From the NCBI RefSeq assembly GCF_002831645.1, contig NZ_CP025117.1, forward strand, positions 496,001 through 560,000: a stretch of DNA of 64,000 nt, given 5' to 3'. The translations under genes were made by a program, and so were the position numbers. Shown piece by piece: positions 26,701 to 35,987 of the stretch (positions within the stretch are counted from its first letter, which is position 1; each line of letters opens with the position of its first letter). Origin of the DNA: Olleya sp. Bg11-27 (GTDB taxonomy: Bacteria > Bacteroidota > Bacteroidia > Flavobacteriales > Flavobacteriaceae). The notes under the pieces were generated by a model. That model searched no databases and was not told where the DNA came from. It saw only the letters and a program-made list of their open reading frames with translations.

Positions 26701-29288
26701 TAGTCTTTGCGGCAGACAAAGAAAATTATAATGTTGGAGAAACAGCTAAAATCACCTTCCCTTCAGGAACAGAAGGTCGCGCTTTAGTTAGTATAGAAAA
26801 TGGCTCTGAAGTCCTACAAACTAAATGGGTAAAAACATCAAAAGGAGAAACAACCGTTGATATCCCTATTACAAAAAACATGGCTCCAAATGTGTTTGTT
26901 AATATATCTTTATTGCAACCACATGCTTCTACTGCCAATGACTTACCATTACGTTTATTTGGTGTTATCCCGTTATTAGTAGAAGATCCAAACACCAAGT
27001 TAGAACCAGAAATTAGAATGCCAAGTGTTTTAAAACCTGAAGAAGAATTTGAAGTTTTTGTATCAGAAAAAAACAAAAAAGCCATGACGTATACCATTGC
27101 CATGGTAGAAGAAGGCTTATTAGACCTTACTAGATTTAAAACTCCAAATGCATGGCATTCTTTTTATGCAAGAGAAGCATTAGGTGTTAAAACTTGGGAT
27201 GTTTTTGATGATGTTGTTGGTGCCTATAGTGGAAGTATCGAGCAAGTATTTGCTATTGGTGGAGACGGAAGTGCCGAAGATGGTAAAAACAAAAAAGCGA
27301 ATAGATTTAAACCTGTGGTTACCTTTTTAGGTCCTTTTAAACTAGAAGCTGGCGGAAGAAAAACGCACAAAATAAAAATGCCAAATTATGTTGGTTCCGT
27401 AAGAACAATGGTTGTTGCTGGTAACAATAAAACCGAAGCTTATGGTAGTACAGACAAATCCGTACAGGTTAAAAAACCTTTAATGGTATTAGCTACGTTG
27501 CCTCGAAAATTAAGTCCGGGCGAAAAAGTAACACTTCCTGTTACTGTTTTTGCTATGGAACCTAATGTAAAAAATGTTTCCATTAAACTAAAATTAAGCA
27601 AAGGCATCACTGTCGTTGGAGACAAAACCAAATCATTATCTTTTCCTCGTCCAGATGAGCAAATGGCATACTTTGAACTAGATGTCAGCAAAGCAAAAGG
27701 TATTAATACAGTTGAAGTTATAGCTACAGGAAATGGCGAATCTTCAACGTATAAAGTAGAAATAGATGTCGAAAATGTTAATCCGATTTCATCTAAAAGT
27801 TTAGATGCAACATTAGAGGCTAATTCATCTAAAACAATAGATTTCTCAACCTTCGGTGTTACTGGAACCAATAGTGCTAGTGTGGAGTTTTCCACTTTGC
27901 CTCCTATGGACTTTACTAGACGTTTACAATATCTAGTGCAGTATCCTCATGGTTGTGTAGAGCAAACAACATCAAGTGTGTTTCCACAATTATTCTTACA
28001 AGATATATTTGATCTTCCCTTTAACCAAAAGCAAGAAATCCAGTCTAACATAGAAAATGGAATCAAACGTTTAGGGCATTTTCAAAGACCAAATGGAGGG
28101 ATGAGTTATTGGATTGGAGAAAATAGCGCTAACGACTGGGGAACTAGTTATGCGGGACATTTCTTAATAGAAGCAGAGAAAAAAGGCTTTGTTTTACCAT
28201 TGACTTTTAAAAGTAATTGGATAAAATATCAAAAACAAGCAGCTCAAAATTGGAGACCAAGTTACAGAACCTACAATTCTGATTTAGCACAAGCGTATAG
28301 ATTATACACTTTAGCATTAGCTGGAAGCGCAGATTTAGGAGCAATGAACCGCTTACGCGAATTTTCTGAAATTTCTAACGAAGCCAAATGGCGTTTAGCC
28401 GCTGCTTATGCTTTAGCCGGACAATCTGAAGCTAGTAATCAAGTCTCAAGTACTGCAAATATTAATTTCCAACCCCCAAAATATAATTATTACACGTATG
28501 GGTCTGTCGATAGAAACAGAGCAATGGCTTTAGAAACCATGATTTTGACTAAAGACAAACGTATCAAAGACTTATCAGAAACCATTGCTAAAGACCTATC
28601 TAGTCAACGCTGGATGAGTACACAAACAACAGCATACAGTTTATTAGCCATGGCTAAAATGGTAAATGCTAATGGTGGAAAAGCAATGAAATTAAATTAT
28701 ACTGTAAATGGTAAAACCGAAACGTTAGATACTAAAAATGCTATTGCGCAGCGTCCTCTAGTAATTTCTGATGGGAACAATAGTATTACCATAAAAAACA
28801 ACAAACAAAACTTAGTTTACGTGCGTGTTTTAAATTCAGGAAAACTACCATTAGGACAAGAATTAGCAGAGCAAAGAGGTTTAACTGCTAACGTCGTCTA
28901 TAAAGACTTAAAAGGGAATAGCATTGCTATATCTAAGCTACAACAAGGACAAGATTTTGTTGCTAAAGTACAAGTTACGAATACTAAAGATTACAATGTA
29001 AATGATATCGCGTTGACACAAATTTTTCCATCAGGTTGGGAAATTGTAAACACACGATTTACGGCGTTTGGTGCTTCCACAACTAGTCAAGCTAGGTTTA
29101 CTGATATTAGAGATGACCGTGTAAATTTCTATTTTGATTTAGGCCCAAAGAAAACTAACACATTTAATGTCATGCTTAATGCGTCCTATTTAGGGACCTA
29201 TTACTTACCAGGCTTACAAGCAGAAGCGATGTATGACAATAAATTTTTAGTAAGAAACAAAGGACAATGGATAGAAGTTGAAAAATAA
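23709..29288 (+). CDS. Bacterial alpha-2-macroglobulin lipoprotein
   Basis: An 1,859-residue periplasmic protease trap. The N-terminus is a lipoprotein signal with lipobox LAVSC (Cys19). A long series of macroglobulin (MG) domains follows, with MG2-type sequence around YTERGVWRPGDSIHL near residue 640, then the thioester motif GCVEQ (Cys1416) in a helical TED domain. An unusual acidic and tyrosine-rich tract (about residues 455-500) interrupts the N-terminal part. The gene is followed 55 bases later by penicillin-binding protein 1C, the same pairing as yfhM-pbpC in enterobacteria. The product probably inactivates foreign proteases that breach the envelope while PBP1C repairs murein. Confidence 0.93.
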   Translation: MQLKSLFTLLLIFSLAVSCKQKQTETDNLFKFRDYISYTTSGRVSVADNVRVNLSEAVKGWEADQVLDKSVFNISPYVEGKAIVINSHSINFIPDETLEPDTEYTVTIGLGEIYSDIPKEFKDYTFQFKTITPNFNIETNDLQSYSKEWQYLLGVAKASDVITLQQAKQLITASQKGKNLNIVWNEKSQPSKYFEFKIDSINRLLENSEILIKWNGKAIKADNSGENTFAIPGKNNFKILSVNVVQSPEQYLSINFSDPIKKQQNFDGLVTIQNSKNPKFIVNGNVLKAYPESKITGNVQVDVFQGIKNTDGYKLKTRFSETIAFEDVKPQIKLVNSGVILPNSEQLNFNFEAVNLSAVDVKIIKIFEDNILQFLQDNSLESNNSNEIRRVGRRIAKHTITLIDDPIENDGKWKTYSIDLSKYINADPGSIYRVELDYKKEYSLYDCDANASVSSNEDDDDYYYDDEYYYNDYYGDGDYTYTNTEDEDLKEEEYWDNITYSYRNNNYNWRERNNPCNDAYYNANKVISQNLIASNLGAIVKKGSGNTYHFAISNILTTNPESGTKITLYNFQQQELATTNSGTDGLAKLKTDKLAAFAIITKEKHNTFVKLRDGNSLSLSKFDVSGATLQRGLKGYIYTERGVWRPGDSIHLTFMLNDIANALPKGHPVKLEVTDANGKLAFKNIINNGVNNFYQFTIPTATEDKTGNWNAKISVGGANFYKGLKIETVKPNRLKIKIDFDDKVLKSNAPLNGKLSVNWLHGAPAKNVKAEIKAKFSTSYSGFKNYEDYQFRDPSKQFSTEEVTIFEGNVDAEGLADITKNLSIGQDAPGMLNAQFLVRAFENGGDFSMDAFTMPYAPYNSFVGLKSPKAKAYGSFFTDENHTFDAVTVDDQGKPIKRKNLEVKVYKIEWRWWWNSSYDNLSQYTSSSYHKPFLDSKVTTSTKGKASFNIRVPDNDGGRYYITVKDPVSGHMTGRTAYFYKNWWQRQPSGDKEAAKMLVFAADKENYNVGETAKITFPSGTEGRALVSIENGSEVLQTKWVKTSKGETTVDIPITKNMAPNVFVNISLLQPHASTANDLPLRLFGVIPLLVEDPNTKLEPEIRMPSVLKPEEEFEVFVSEKNKKAMTYTIAMVEEGLLDLTRFKTPNAWHSFYAREALGVKTWDVFDDVVGAYSGSIEQVFAIGGDGSAEDGKNKKANRFKPVVTFLGPFKLEAGGRKTHKIKMPNYVGSVRTMVVAGNNKTEAYGSTDKSVQVKKPLMVLATLPRKLSPGEKVTLPVTVFAMEPNVKNVSIKLKLSKGITVVGDKTKSLSFPRPDEQMAYFELDVSKAKGINTVEVIATGNGESSTYKVEIDVENVNPISSKSLDATLEANSSKTIDFSTFGVTGTNSASVEFSTLPPMDFTRRLQYLVQYPHGCVEQTTSSVFPQLFLQDIFDLPFNQKQEIQSNIENGIKRLGHFQRPNGGMSYWIGENSANDWGTSYAGHFLIEAEKKGFVLPLTFKSNWIKYQKQAAQNWRPSYRTYNSDLAQAYRLYTLALAGSADLGAMNRLREFSEISNEAKWRLAAAYALAGQSEASNQVSSTANINFQPPKYNYYTYGSVDRNRAMALETMILTKDKRIKDLSETIAKDLSSQRWMSTQTTAYSLLAMAKMVNANGGKAMKLNYTVNGKTETLDTKNAIAQRPLVISDGNNSITIKNNKQNLVYVRVLNSGKLPLGQELAEQRGLTANVVYKDLKGNSIAISKLQQGQDFVAKVQVTNTKDYNVNDIALTQIFPSGWEIVNTRFTAFGASTTSQARFTDIRDDRVNFYFDLGPKKTNTFNVMLNASYLGTYYLPGLQAEAMYDNKFLVRNKGQWIEVEK

Positions 29289-29292
29289 TGTA

Positions 29293-29310
29293 TTCCCACG
29301 ACAGTGGGAA
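29293..29310 (+). other. Hairpin between alpha-2-macroglobulin and pbpC genes
   Basis: TTCCCAC, GACA loop, GTGGGAA: a perfect 7-base stem just after the stop codon. It is not followed by a T tract, so full termination is doubtful; it may be a processing or partial-termination site within the operon. Confidence 0.5.
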
Positions 29311-29349
29311 AACACTATTTTAAATAACTAATCGACTTCTAAAGTGTTT

Positions 29350-31701
29350 ATGCATAGGATAATTAATTTTATTAAAAAAAATAGGATAAAATCGATAGTT
29401 CTTTTTGTGCTATTAGTTGCCTATATTTTCTGTTTACCTAAGCAACTCTTTAAAGATCCGACAGCCACTGTTATTACAAGTAACACCTCTATTTTACTTG
29501 GTGCTCAAATAGCAAAAGATGGACAGTGGCGCTTTCCGGAAAGTGATAGTATTCCGGAAAAGTTTAAAACTTGCATTATCGCTTTTGAAGATGAGTACTT
29601 TTACAAACACCCTGGTTTCAACCCTATTTCTATTTTTAAAGCTATAAAACAAAACATAAGTTCGGGTAAAGTCAAACGAGGCGGGAGCACCATAACACAG
29701 CAAGTTATTAGACTTTCAAGAAAAGGACAATCTAGAACCTATATTGAAAAGCTAAAAGAAATGATTTTAGCGACCCGGCTAGAATTAAAGTATAGTAAAG
29801 AAAAAATATTAGCACTCTATGCCAGTCATGCCCCTTTCGGTGGAAATGTTATCGGGATTGATGCTGCTTCATGGCGTTATTTTAATAGAAATGCCAATGA
29901 TTTATCTTGGGCTGAAAGCGCAACACTTGCCGTATTACCTAATGCGCCTAGTTTAATTTATCCTGGTAAAAATCAAAAGCGATTGTTTGAAAAACGAAAC
30001 CGCTTATTAAAAAAACTGTTAGACAATCAAACGATAGACCAACTTACTTACAACTTATCAATTGCAGAAGGTTTACCACAAAAACCTTATGCTCTACCTC
30101 AAATTGCTCCTCATTTATTACAAACCATCTCTAAAACAAATAAAGGAGAGCGCATTCAAACGACAATTAACAAACAACTTCAAGAACAAGTAAATACCAT
30201 TGTTTCCAATCATTATAACACCTTAAAGCAAAACGAAATATATAATATCTCTGTCTTAGTTTTAGATGTTAAAACACGACAAGTCTTATCCTATGTCGGC
30301 AATGCACCAACAGATAAAAAACACCAAAATAGTGTTGATATTGTAACCAAACCCCGCAGTACTGGTAGTATTTTGAAGCCTTTTTTATACGCCGCCATGT
30401 TAGATGCAGGAGACATTTTACCAAATACGCTAGTTGCAGATATCCCGACACAATTCGGTAATTATACACCACAAAACTTTAATAAAGAATTTGATGGTGC
30501 TGTCCCTGCAAAACGAGCATTATCTAGATCATTAAATGTCCCAGCAGTTAGAATGCTTCAGGAGTTTGGGCTAGATCGCTTTCATCATTATTTAAAAGCT
30601 TTAAATTTAAAAGACATTACTTATAACGCTAATCATTATGGTCTATCTCTAATTTTAGGTGGTGCCGAAAGTAACCTTTGGGATTTATGCAAAAGTTATG
30701 CTGCTTTCTCGTCTACCATCAATCATTTTAATGATACGTCTAGCGAATATTTTTCAAACGAGTTTTGTGAGCCAACCTATTTTGCCTCAAAAACGATTGA
30801 TTTTGGCACAAAATCTACAGAAAAAACACTGTTTGATGCCGCTTCCATATACCTGACATACCAAAGTTTAAAAGAAGTTAACAGACCCGAAGGCGATGAT
30901 AACTGGGAGTTTTTCGATAATTCTAAACAAATCGCTTGGAAAACAGGCACCAGTTATGGTTTTAGAGACGCTTGGGCTATTGGTAGCACAAAGGATTATG
31001 TTGTTGGTGTTTGGGTTGGTAATGCGGATGGAGAAGGTCGTCCCGGCTTAGTTGGTGTTCAGGCTGCCGCACCTATATTATTTGATGTCTTTCACTTATT
31101 ACCAAACAGTCCATGGTTTAAAAAACCATTGGATGAAATGCAGGACATTGAGGTCTGCTCAATTAGCGGTTACAGAGCCTCTCTTAACTGCCGAGAAACA
31201 GAACTTCAATTTGTTCAGAAAAGTGGCTTAAAAACTAGACCTTGCCCCTATCATAAATTGATTCATTTAGATAACACTAATACGTTTCAAGTTAACACGT
31301 CTTGTGAAGACCTAAATGCTATTTCGACACAATCTTGGTTTATACTGCCACCTTTAGTGGAATACTACTACAAAAAAAAGAATCCTTTTTACAAATCCTT
31401 ACCTCCATTTAGACCTGATTGTTTAGGCGAAAACGCCATTACTATGCAATTTATTTACCCAAAAAATGCGAGCACTATTTTTCTACCTAAAGATTTTAAT
31501 GAAACCGTTAATGAATTAATCTTAAAAGTAGCACACTCCAAAAAAAACAGCACCTTATATTGGTATATAGACAAAACCTACATCGGACAAACCACCGATA
31601 TTCACGACATGGCCATTCTACCAGAAATTGGAGAACATTGGATTGTTGTAGTAGATAACTTTGGGAACGAGTTGAAACGAAAAGTCACAATCTCTAAATA
31701 A
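29350..31701 (+). CDS. pbpC: Penicillin-binding protein 1C
   Basis: A 783-residue bifunctional murein synthase: N-terminal TM anchor, GT51 transglycosylase domain (EDEYFYKHPGF, RGGSTITQQ), then a transpeptidase domain with SxxK at Ser340-Lys343 (GSILKPF), SLN in SRSLNVPAVR, and KTGTS. A C-terminal PBP1C-type domain follows from about residue 600. Linkage to alpha-2-macroglobulin is the conserved PBP1C context. A GTG two codons earlier also opens the frame; I chose the ATG. Confidence 0.94.
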   Translation: MHRIINFIKKNRIKSIVLFVLLVAYIFCLPKQLFKDPTATVITSNTSILLGAQIAKDGQWRFPESDSIPEKFKTCIIAFEDEYFYKHPGFNPISIFKAIKQNISSGKVKRGGSTITQQVIRLSRKGQSRTYIEKLKEMILATRLELKYSKEKILALYASHAPFGGNVIGIDAASWRYFNRNANDLSWAESATLAVLPNAPSLIYPGKNQKRLFEKRNRLLKKLLDNQTIDQLTYNLSIAEGLPQKPYALPQIAPHLLQTISKTNKGERIQTTINKQLQEQVNTIVSNHYNTLKQNEIYNISVLVLDVKTRQVLSYVGNAPTDKKHQNSVDIVTKPRSTGSILKPFLYAAMLDAGDILPNTLVADIPTQFGNYTPQNFNKEFDGAVPAKRALSRSLNVPAVRMLQEFGLDRFHHYLKALNLKDITYNANHYGLSLILGGAESNLWDLCKSYAAFSSTINHFNDTSSEYFSNEFCEPTYFASKTIDFGTKSTEKTLFDAASIYLTYQSLKEVNRPEGDDNWEFFDNSKQIAWKTGTSYGFRDAWAIGSTKDYVVGVWVGNADGEGRPGLVGVQAAAPILFDVFHLLPNSPWFKKPLDEMQDIEVCSISGYRASLNCRETELQFVQKSGLKTRPCPYHKLIHLDNTNTFQVNTSCEDLNAISTQSWFILPPLVEYYYKKKNPFYKSLPPFRPDCLGENAITMQFIYPKNASTIFLPKDFNETVNELILKVAHSKKNSTLYWYIDKTYIGQTTDIHDMAILPEIGEHWIVVVDNFGNELKRKVTISK

Positions 31702-31717
31702 CTTAAAACTCTATTTT

Positions 31718-32191
31718 TTATTCGACCCAAAGCGTATACGGATGTTCACTTAATTGAGAATTATAATACTTAGTAATCCCTGTGACCTCTGTTCCTAACC
31801 AATTGGGTTTTGTATAATCTTCTGTTTCGGAGTTCAATTCGACTTCAGCCACTACCAAACCTTCGTTTTCTCCAAAAAACTCATCTATTTCAAAAGTATG
31901 GTTATCGACTTTGACTTCGTAACGTATTTTATCTATGACTCCTTTTTTACAAAGTTCTAAAAGTTGTTCTGCCTCTTGCTTCGGGATCTTTTTCTCCCAT
32001 TCAAAACGAGACAGACCATTTTTAGAAGATTCTCCTTTTATAGTCAAGTAGCCGTCCTCGCCTTTTATCCGCACTCGTACCGTTCGTTTTTTATCCGTAC
32101 TTAAAAACCCTTGAATAATTCGGGTCTGTTTAAAAGCTTCCGCCTTAAAACCATCTGATTTGACTAAAAATTTACGTTCTATTTCTATCAT
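31718..32191 (-). CDS. CYTH domain protein (triphosphate tunnel metalloenzyme)
   Basis: A 157-residue cytoplasmic protein with the CYTH signature EIERKF at the N-terminus and alternating charged strands (RVRIKGEDGYLTIKGE, GLSRFEWEKKI, DEFFGENEGLVVAEVEL) that form the tunnel. Family members hydrolyse triphosphates such as tripolyphosphate, or act as adenylate cyclases. The single-domain short form is usually a triphosphatase. It is convergent with pbpC. Confidence 0.88.
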   Translation of the reverse strand: MIEIERKFLVKSDGFKAEAFKQTRIIQGFLSTDKKRTVRVRIKGEDGYLTIKGESSKNGLSRFEWEKKIPKQEAEQLLELCKKGVIDKIRYEVKVDNHTFEIDEFFGENEGLVVAEVELNSETEDYTKPNWLGTEVTGITKYYNSQLSEHPYTLWVE

Positions 32192-32274
32192 AATTAATTG
32201 AGGTTCTCGCTATATTTTCAGTTAAAAATGAAAACACCCGAACTGACGTTAGTAATAATGCCTAAATTTACAAG

Positions 32275-33378
32275 ATGCAAAACGATTTACCAATAAGAAA
32301 AATTATTCATGTGGATATGGATGCCTTTTATGCGTCTGTAGCCGAAATGGATAATCCCGAACTTAAAGGTAAAGCTATTGCTGTTGGCGGTGGCGGCCCG
32401 CGTGGTGTTATTAGTGCTGCTAGCTATGAAGCTAGGAAATTTGGAGTAAAAAGCGCCATGTCTGGTCAATTAGCCATAAAGCTATGTCCCCATTTAATTT
32501 TTGTTAAAACTGATTTTGAACGTTATAAAGACATCTCTAATCGTATCAGAAAAATATTTTACGATTATACAGATTTGGTTGAACCGTTATCTTTGGATGA
32601 AGCCTATTTAGACGTTACGGAAAACAAAAAAGGACATCCTAGCGCCTCCATGCTTGCTGAAGAGATTAGAACACGCATTTTTACTGAGGTTGGTTTAACT
32701 GCGTCTGCTGGTATTAGTATAAATAAATTTGTTGCTAAAGTTGCTAGTGATTACAATAAACCTAATGGTCAAAAAGTAGTTAATCCTGAAGAAGTTTTAG
32801 ATTTTTTAGAAGCGTTAGATATAAGAAAATTTTATGGTATAGGTAAAGTCACTGCCGAAAAAATGTATCAGAAAGGCATCTATACTGGAAAAGATCTAAA
32901 ATCAAAATCTATTGAATTTTTGGAAACCAATTTTGGTAAATCAGGTATATCGTATTATTATATTGTTAGAGGCATCCACAACAGTGAAGTCAAACCAAAC
33001 CGTATTAGAAAAAGTTTGGCTGCCGAGCGCACCTTTAATGAAAACTTATCTTCTGAAGTGTTTATGTTAGAAAAACTACAACTTATTGCTGCAGAAGTTG
33101 CCAAACGTTTAAGTAAAAGTAAAGTCGCAGGAAAAACAATAACTTTAAAAATAAAGTATAGCGACTTTACACTACAAACGCGAAGCAAAACACTTCCTTA
33201 TTTTGTATCAAATGCAGAGCTCATATTAGAGACCGCAAAGGATTTATTATATCAAGAAAAGATGAGTAACTCCGTCCGCTTATTAGGGATTTCTTTATCT
33301 AATTTAAATACCATAAAAAAACCAAAAATAATAGAAACGGACAAAGCTATTAGTGTCCAATTACGTTTTGGGTTTTAA
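32275..33378 (+). CDS. dinB: DNA polymerase IV (Y-family)
   Basis: A 367-residue translesion polymerase. Catalytic acids are visible in HVDMDAFYASV and in SLDEAYLD; the thumb/HhH region holds IRKFYGIGKVTAEKM, and the little-finger domain follows. The length fits DinB. The C-terminus stops after VQLRFGF and has no obvious canonical beta-clamp tail beyond a possible QLRFGF-like end, which could serve as the clamp motif (inference). It overlaps the convergent 94-residue gene by 4 bases. Confidence 0.95.
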   Translation: MQNDLPIRKIIHVDMDAFYASVAEMDNPELKGKAIAVGGGGPRGVISAASYEARKFGVKSAMSGQLAIKLCPHLIFVKTDFERYKDISNRIRKIFYDYTDLVEPLSLDEAYLDVTENKKGHPSASMLAEEIRTRIFTEVGLTASAGISINKFVAKVASDYNKPNGQKVVNPEEVLDFLEALDIRKFYGIGKVTAEKMYQKGIYTGKDLKSKSIEFLETNFGKSGISYYYIVRGIHNSEVKPNRIRKSLAAERTFNENLSSEVFMLEKLQLIAAEVAKRLSKSKVAGKTITLKIKYSDFTLQTRSKTLPYFVSNAELILETAKDLLYQEKMSNSVRLLGISLSNLNTIKKPKIIETDKAISVQLRFGF

Positions 33379-33659
33379 GCGACAGACAAAATACGCTCTA
33401 AAGGAATAATAGTAGATGTTTTTAAAATGACATATTTTTCTGTCACGCCCCATATGGTAGTGTTTACTCTTTTTAAGCCTTCATTATCCGCAAATAGAAT
33501 ACGTACTTTTTCATGCTCTATATTACCTAAAACCATAGCTCTAGTTAATGTTAAACAACGCTCTGCTTTTTCTGTCTTGGAGATTAACAATTCTTCTTTT
33601 GGAAACTTTAAAAATTTGATTTGTTCTTTTTCTATTGTTTGTATCGTTAGGTTTTTCAT
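33375..33659 (-). CDS. Conserved-looking hypothetical protein, 94 residues
   Basis: I do not recognise this small cytoplasmic protein. It has no signal peptide or TM segment and alternates charged helices and strands (EKEQIKFLKFPKEELLISK, VRILFADNEGLKRVNTTIWGV). It ends in an overlap of 4 bases with dinB on the opposite strand. The in-frame density of charged residues and a good ATG support a real gene; function is unknown. Confidence 0.6.
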   Translation of the reverse strand: MKNLTIQTIEKEQIKFLKFPKEELLISKTEKAERCLTLTRAMVLGNIEHEKVRILFADNEGLKRVNTTIWGVTEKYVILKTSTIIPLERILSVA

Positions 33660-33773
33660 TAGGTATATTATTTAGGGTTTAGTAGTTTAAATTACACAAT
33701 CATTACTTAACAAACTAAATAATTTATGTTTTTGATACTATTTTAACATTTTTTGTAAGTATTTTAAAACAAA

Positions 33774-33803
33774 AAAACCAGCTATATCTCTATAACTGGT
33801 TTT
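33774..33803 (-). terminator. Rho-independent terminator downstream of pyk
   Basis: On the minus strand AAAACCAG plus TATA pairs with TATA plus CTGGTTTT (one A/C mismatch) over a 4-base loop, followed by T-rich sequence. It lies past a dispersed repeat element that separates it from the pyk stop. Confidence 0.8.
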
Positions 33804-33827
33804 GATAACTGTACCATACTTTTGCTC

Positions 33828-33915
33828 GCGTTAGCGATTGTAATGGCATCCTTTTTTGAGCGCGATTAGGCGCAAAAAAGATATAATGAAAAGCGCGACC
33901 CTTGCGGTAACGCCC
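33828..33915 (+). repeat. Dispersed palindromic element, copy A
   Basis: An 88-base element bounded by GCGTTAGCGATTG and by a 26-base end (33890-33915) that includes GCGCGACCCTTGCGGTAACG. The 26-base end recurs exactly, in reverse complement, at 61637-61662. The GCG-GTAA-CGC core can form a tetraloop hairpin. It sits in the pyk 3' region. Confidence 0.75.
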
Positions 33916-33923
33916 AAATTGTT

Positions 33924-35366
33924 TTAGAAATTACAACTTTCGATTTCTGTGACTCTAAGCGTATTTACCATTCCTTTGTCTTGAATTGGCATAGCCGCTA
34001 AACTAATTAACATATCACCAACTTCTAAGAATCCTTTTTTACAAGCTATTGCATTAACGTCTTCTATGGTTTCGTCTGTGCTAACAAACTTATCGTAATA
34101 AAAAGAAGTTACACCCCACAGTAAACTTAACTGCGTTAAAATACGCTTATTTGAAGTAAATACTAATATATGCGTACTTGGTCTCCAAGCCGAAATTTGG
34201 AAGGCAGTATACCCACTATTTGTTAATGTAGAAATTGCTTTGGCGTTAATATCGTTAGCCATATGCGCTGCATGATAACAAATAGATTTTGTGATGTAAC
34301 GCTTAGTACGAATATGTGGTGGTGATTGTGGAACTTTAATTAAGTCTGAATCTTCCACACTTCTAATAATATTTGCCATTTGACGGATCACTTGTACCGG
34401 ATATTGTCCGACACTAGTTTCTCCAGATAACATTACTGCATCTGCACCATCCATAACACTATTGGCCACATCGTTAACTTCTGCACGCGTTGGCGTTAAA
34501 CTAGTAATCATAGTTTCCATCATTTGGGTTGCTATAATTACCGGAATTCTGGCACGTTTTGCACGAAGTACTAATTGCTTTTGTACTAATGGTACTTCTT
34601 CTGCAGGAATCTCTACTCCTAGATCGCCACGCGCAACCATTAATCCATCACAATAAGCAACAATTTTATCGATGTTCTCTACTGCTTCTGGTTTTTCAAT
34701 TTTTGCGATAATTGGAATTTTGTGATCGCTATGTTTTTTAATTAACTCTTCTAACTGCATTAAGTCTTCTGCATGACGCACAAAAGATAAAGCCATCCAG
34801 TCTACTCCTAATTTACAGGCAAAAATAGCATCTTCGACATCTTTTTCTGTCAGTGCTGGTTGAGAGATATTGGTGTTTGGTAGATTAACTCCTTTTTTAG
34901 ATTTAAGTGGTCCACCTTGTATAACCTTAGCTTTTACTTCAGATTTTTGATCTGTTGAAACTACTTCAAAAATTAATTTTCCGTCGTCTAAAAGGATACG
35001 TTCTCCTGGTTTTGCATCTTGAGGGAAACGATCGTATGTCATATACACACGTTCTTTAGTTCCTTCAAAACGTTCTCCGGTTGCAAAAATAATTTCGTCA
35101 CCTGCATTAACAATAACCTCTCCCTTCATTACTCCAACACGTAATTTAGGACCTTGTAAATCCCCAAGAATTGAAGCATTGTAACCAAACTCGTCGTTTA
35201 GCTCTCTTATCATTTGTACACGTTCTTCAACGTCTTTGTAGTCAGCGTGAGAAAAATTAATTCTAAAAACGTTAGCACCTTCGTCTAACATTGCCTTTAA
35301 AACTTCTTTACTACTAGTTGCAGGCCCTAAGGTTGCAACAATTTTAGTCTTTTTTTTGTTTAGCAT
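33924..35366 (-). CDS. pyk: Pyruvate kinase
   Basis: A 480-residue glycolytic enzyme converting phosphoenolpyruvate and ADP to pyruvate and ATP. The N-terminal KIVATLGPAT, the active-site segment IIAKIEKPEAVENI, MVARGDLGVEIP and the VANSVMDGADAVMLSGETSVG signature are all present, and the length is typical. Its start overlaps the stop of the IPExxxVDY gene by one base, so the two are coupled. A dispersed repeat and a terminator follow. Confidence 0.97.
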   Translation of the reverse strand: MLNKKKTKIVATLGPATSSKEVLKAMLDEGANVFRINFSHADYKDVEERVQMIRELNDEFGYNASILGDLQGPKLRVGVMKGEVIVNAGDEIIFATGERFEGTKERVYMTYDRFPQDAKPGERILLDDGKLIFEVVSTDQKSEVKAKVIQGGPLKSKKGVNLPNTNISQPALTEKDVEDAIFACKLGVDWMALSFVRHAEDLMQLEELIKKHSDHKIPIIAKIEKPEAVENIDKIVAYCDGLMVARGDLGVEIPAEEVPLVQKQLVLRAKRARIPVIIATQMMETMITSLTPTRAEVNDVANSVMDGADAVMLSGETSVGQYPVQVIRQMANIIRSVEDSDLIKVPQSPPHIRTKRYITKSICYHAAHMANDINAKAISTLTNSGYTAFQISAWRPSTHILVFTSNKRILTQLSLLWGVTSFYYDKFVSTDETIEDVNAIACKKGFLEVGDMLISLAAMPIQDKGMVNTLRVTEIESCNF

Positions 35367-35851
35367 TAGTTGAATATTAAGTTCTCTTTAGATTTTAAGC
35401 CCTCTACATCTATACTGTAAGCGGTAGACACTTGAGGAATCTTGAGAATATTATTTAAAATGATTTTTTCTTTATTTAGAAACTCGGTCTCAACTTTAAG
35501 AATATAATTTACCTTCTTAAATTCTGGTAACAAATAAAAATTAGTCACTCCCGATGTGTCTTCTCCAAATAACGAATTTGACTGTTGTTGTACATTATTA
35601 TATTGTACTTTACAGCTATTAGCTACTAAATGGTAAGTCGTTAATTGCTTTTCATCAAACCACTCAAAAATAGCATAACTAGTATTTAAGCTTGGATCGG
35701 TAACATCTTCCTTTGCTCTTTTAAGAGAAATATCCAATGTTTGATTAATTAAAAAAGCTAATCTATAATCTTCTATTACGCAGTGAATTCCTATTAATGC
35801 GTAATACTCTTCTTCTAAAAAGTCATCTAAAGAGAGTTTTCGAACAGCCAT
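35366..35851 (-). CDS. IPExxxVDY family protein
   Basis: A 161-residue cytoplasmic protein of a Bacteroidota family commonly found just upstream of pyk. The family motif near the C-terminus appears here in a variant form, IPQVSTAYSID, following a conserved N-terminus with DDFLEEEYYALIGIHC. No enzymatic motif is visible. It is translationally coupled to pyk, so a regulatory role in glycolysis is possible but unproven. Confidence 0.8.
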   Translation of the reverse strand: MAVRKLSLDDFLEEEYYALIGIHCVIEDYRLAFLINQTLDISLKRAKEDVTDPSLNTSYAIFEWFDEKQLTTYHLVANSCKVQYNNVQQQSNSLFGEDTSGVTNFYLLPEFKKVNYILKVETEFLNKEKIILNNILKIPQVSTAYSIDVEGLKSKENLIFN

Positions 35852-35987
35852 TTTAATTATAAAATTAAATGTAAATATAGTATTTAAACACTTAGTGCCA
35901 TCTTATTTTACGTAATCTTAACAACAAAATATCACGAAAACGTTGTAGTAAACCCTTAAAAAATAAGATTTTAAGACAATGCGCTTT

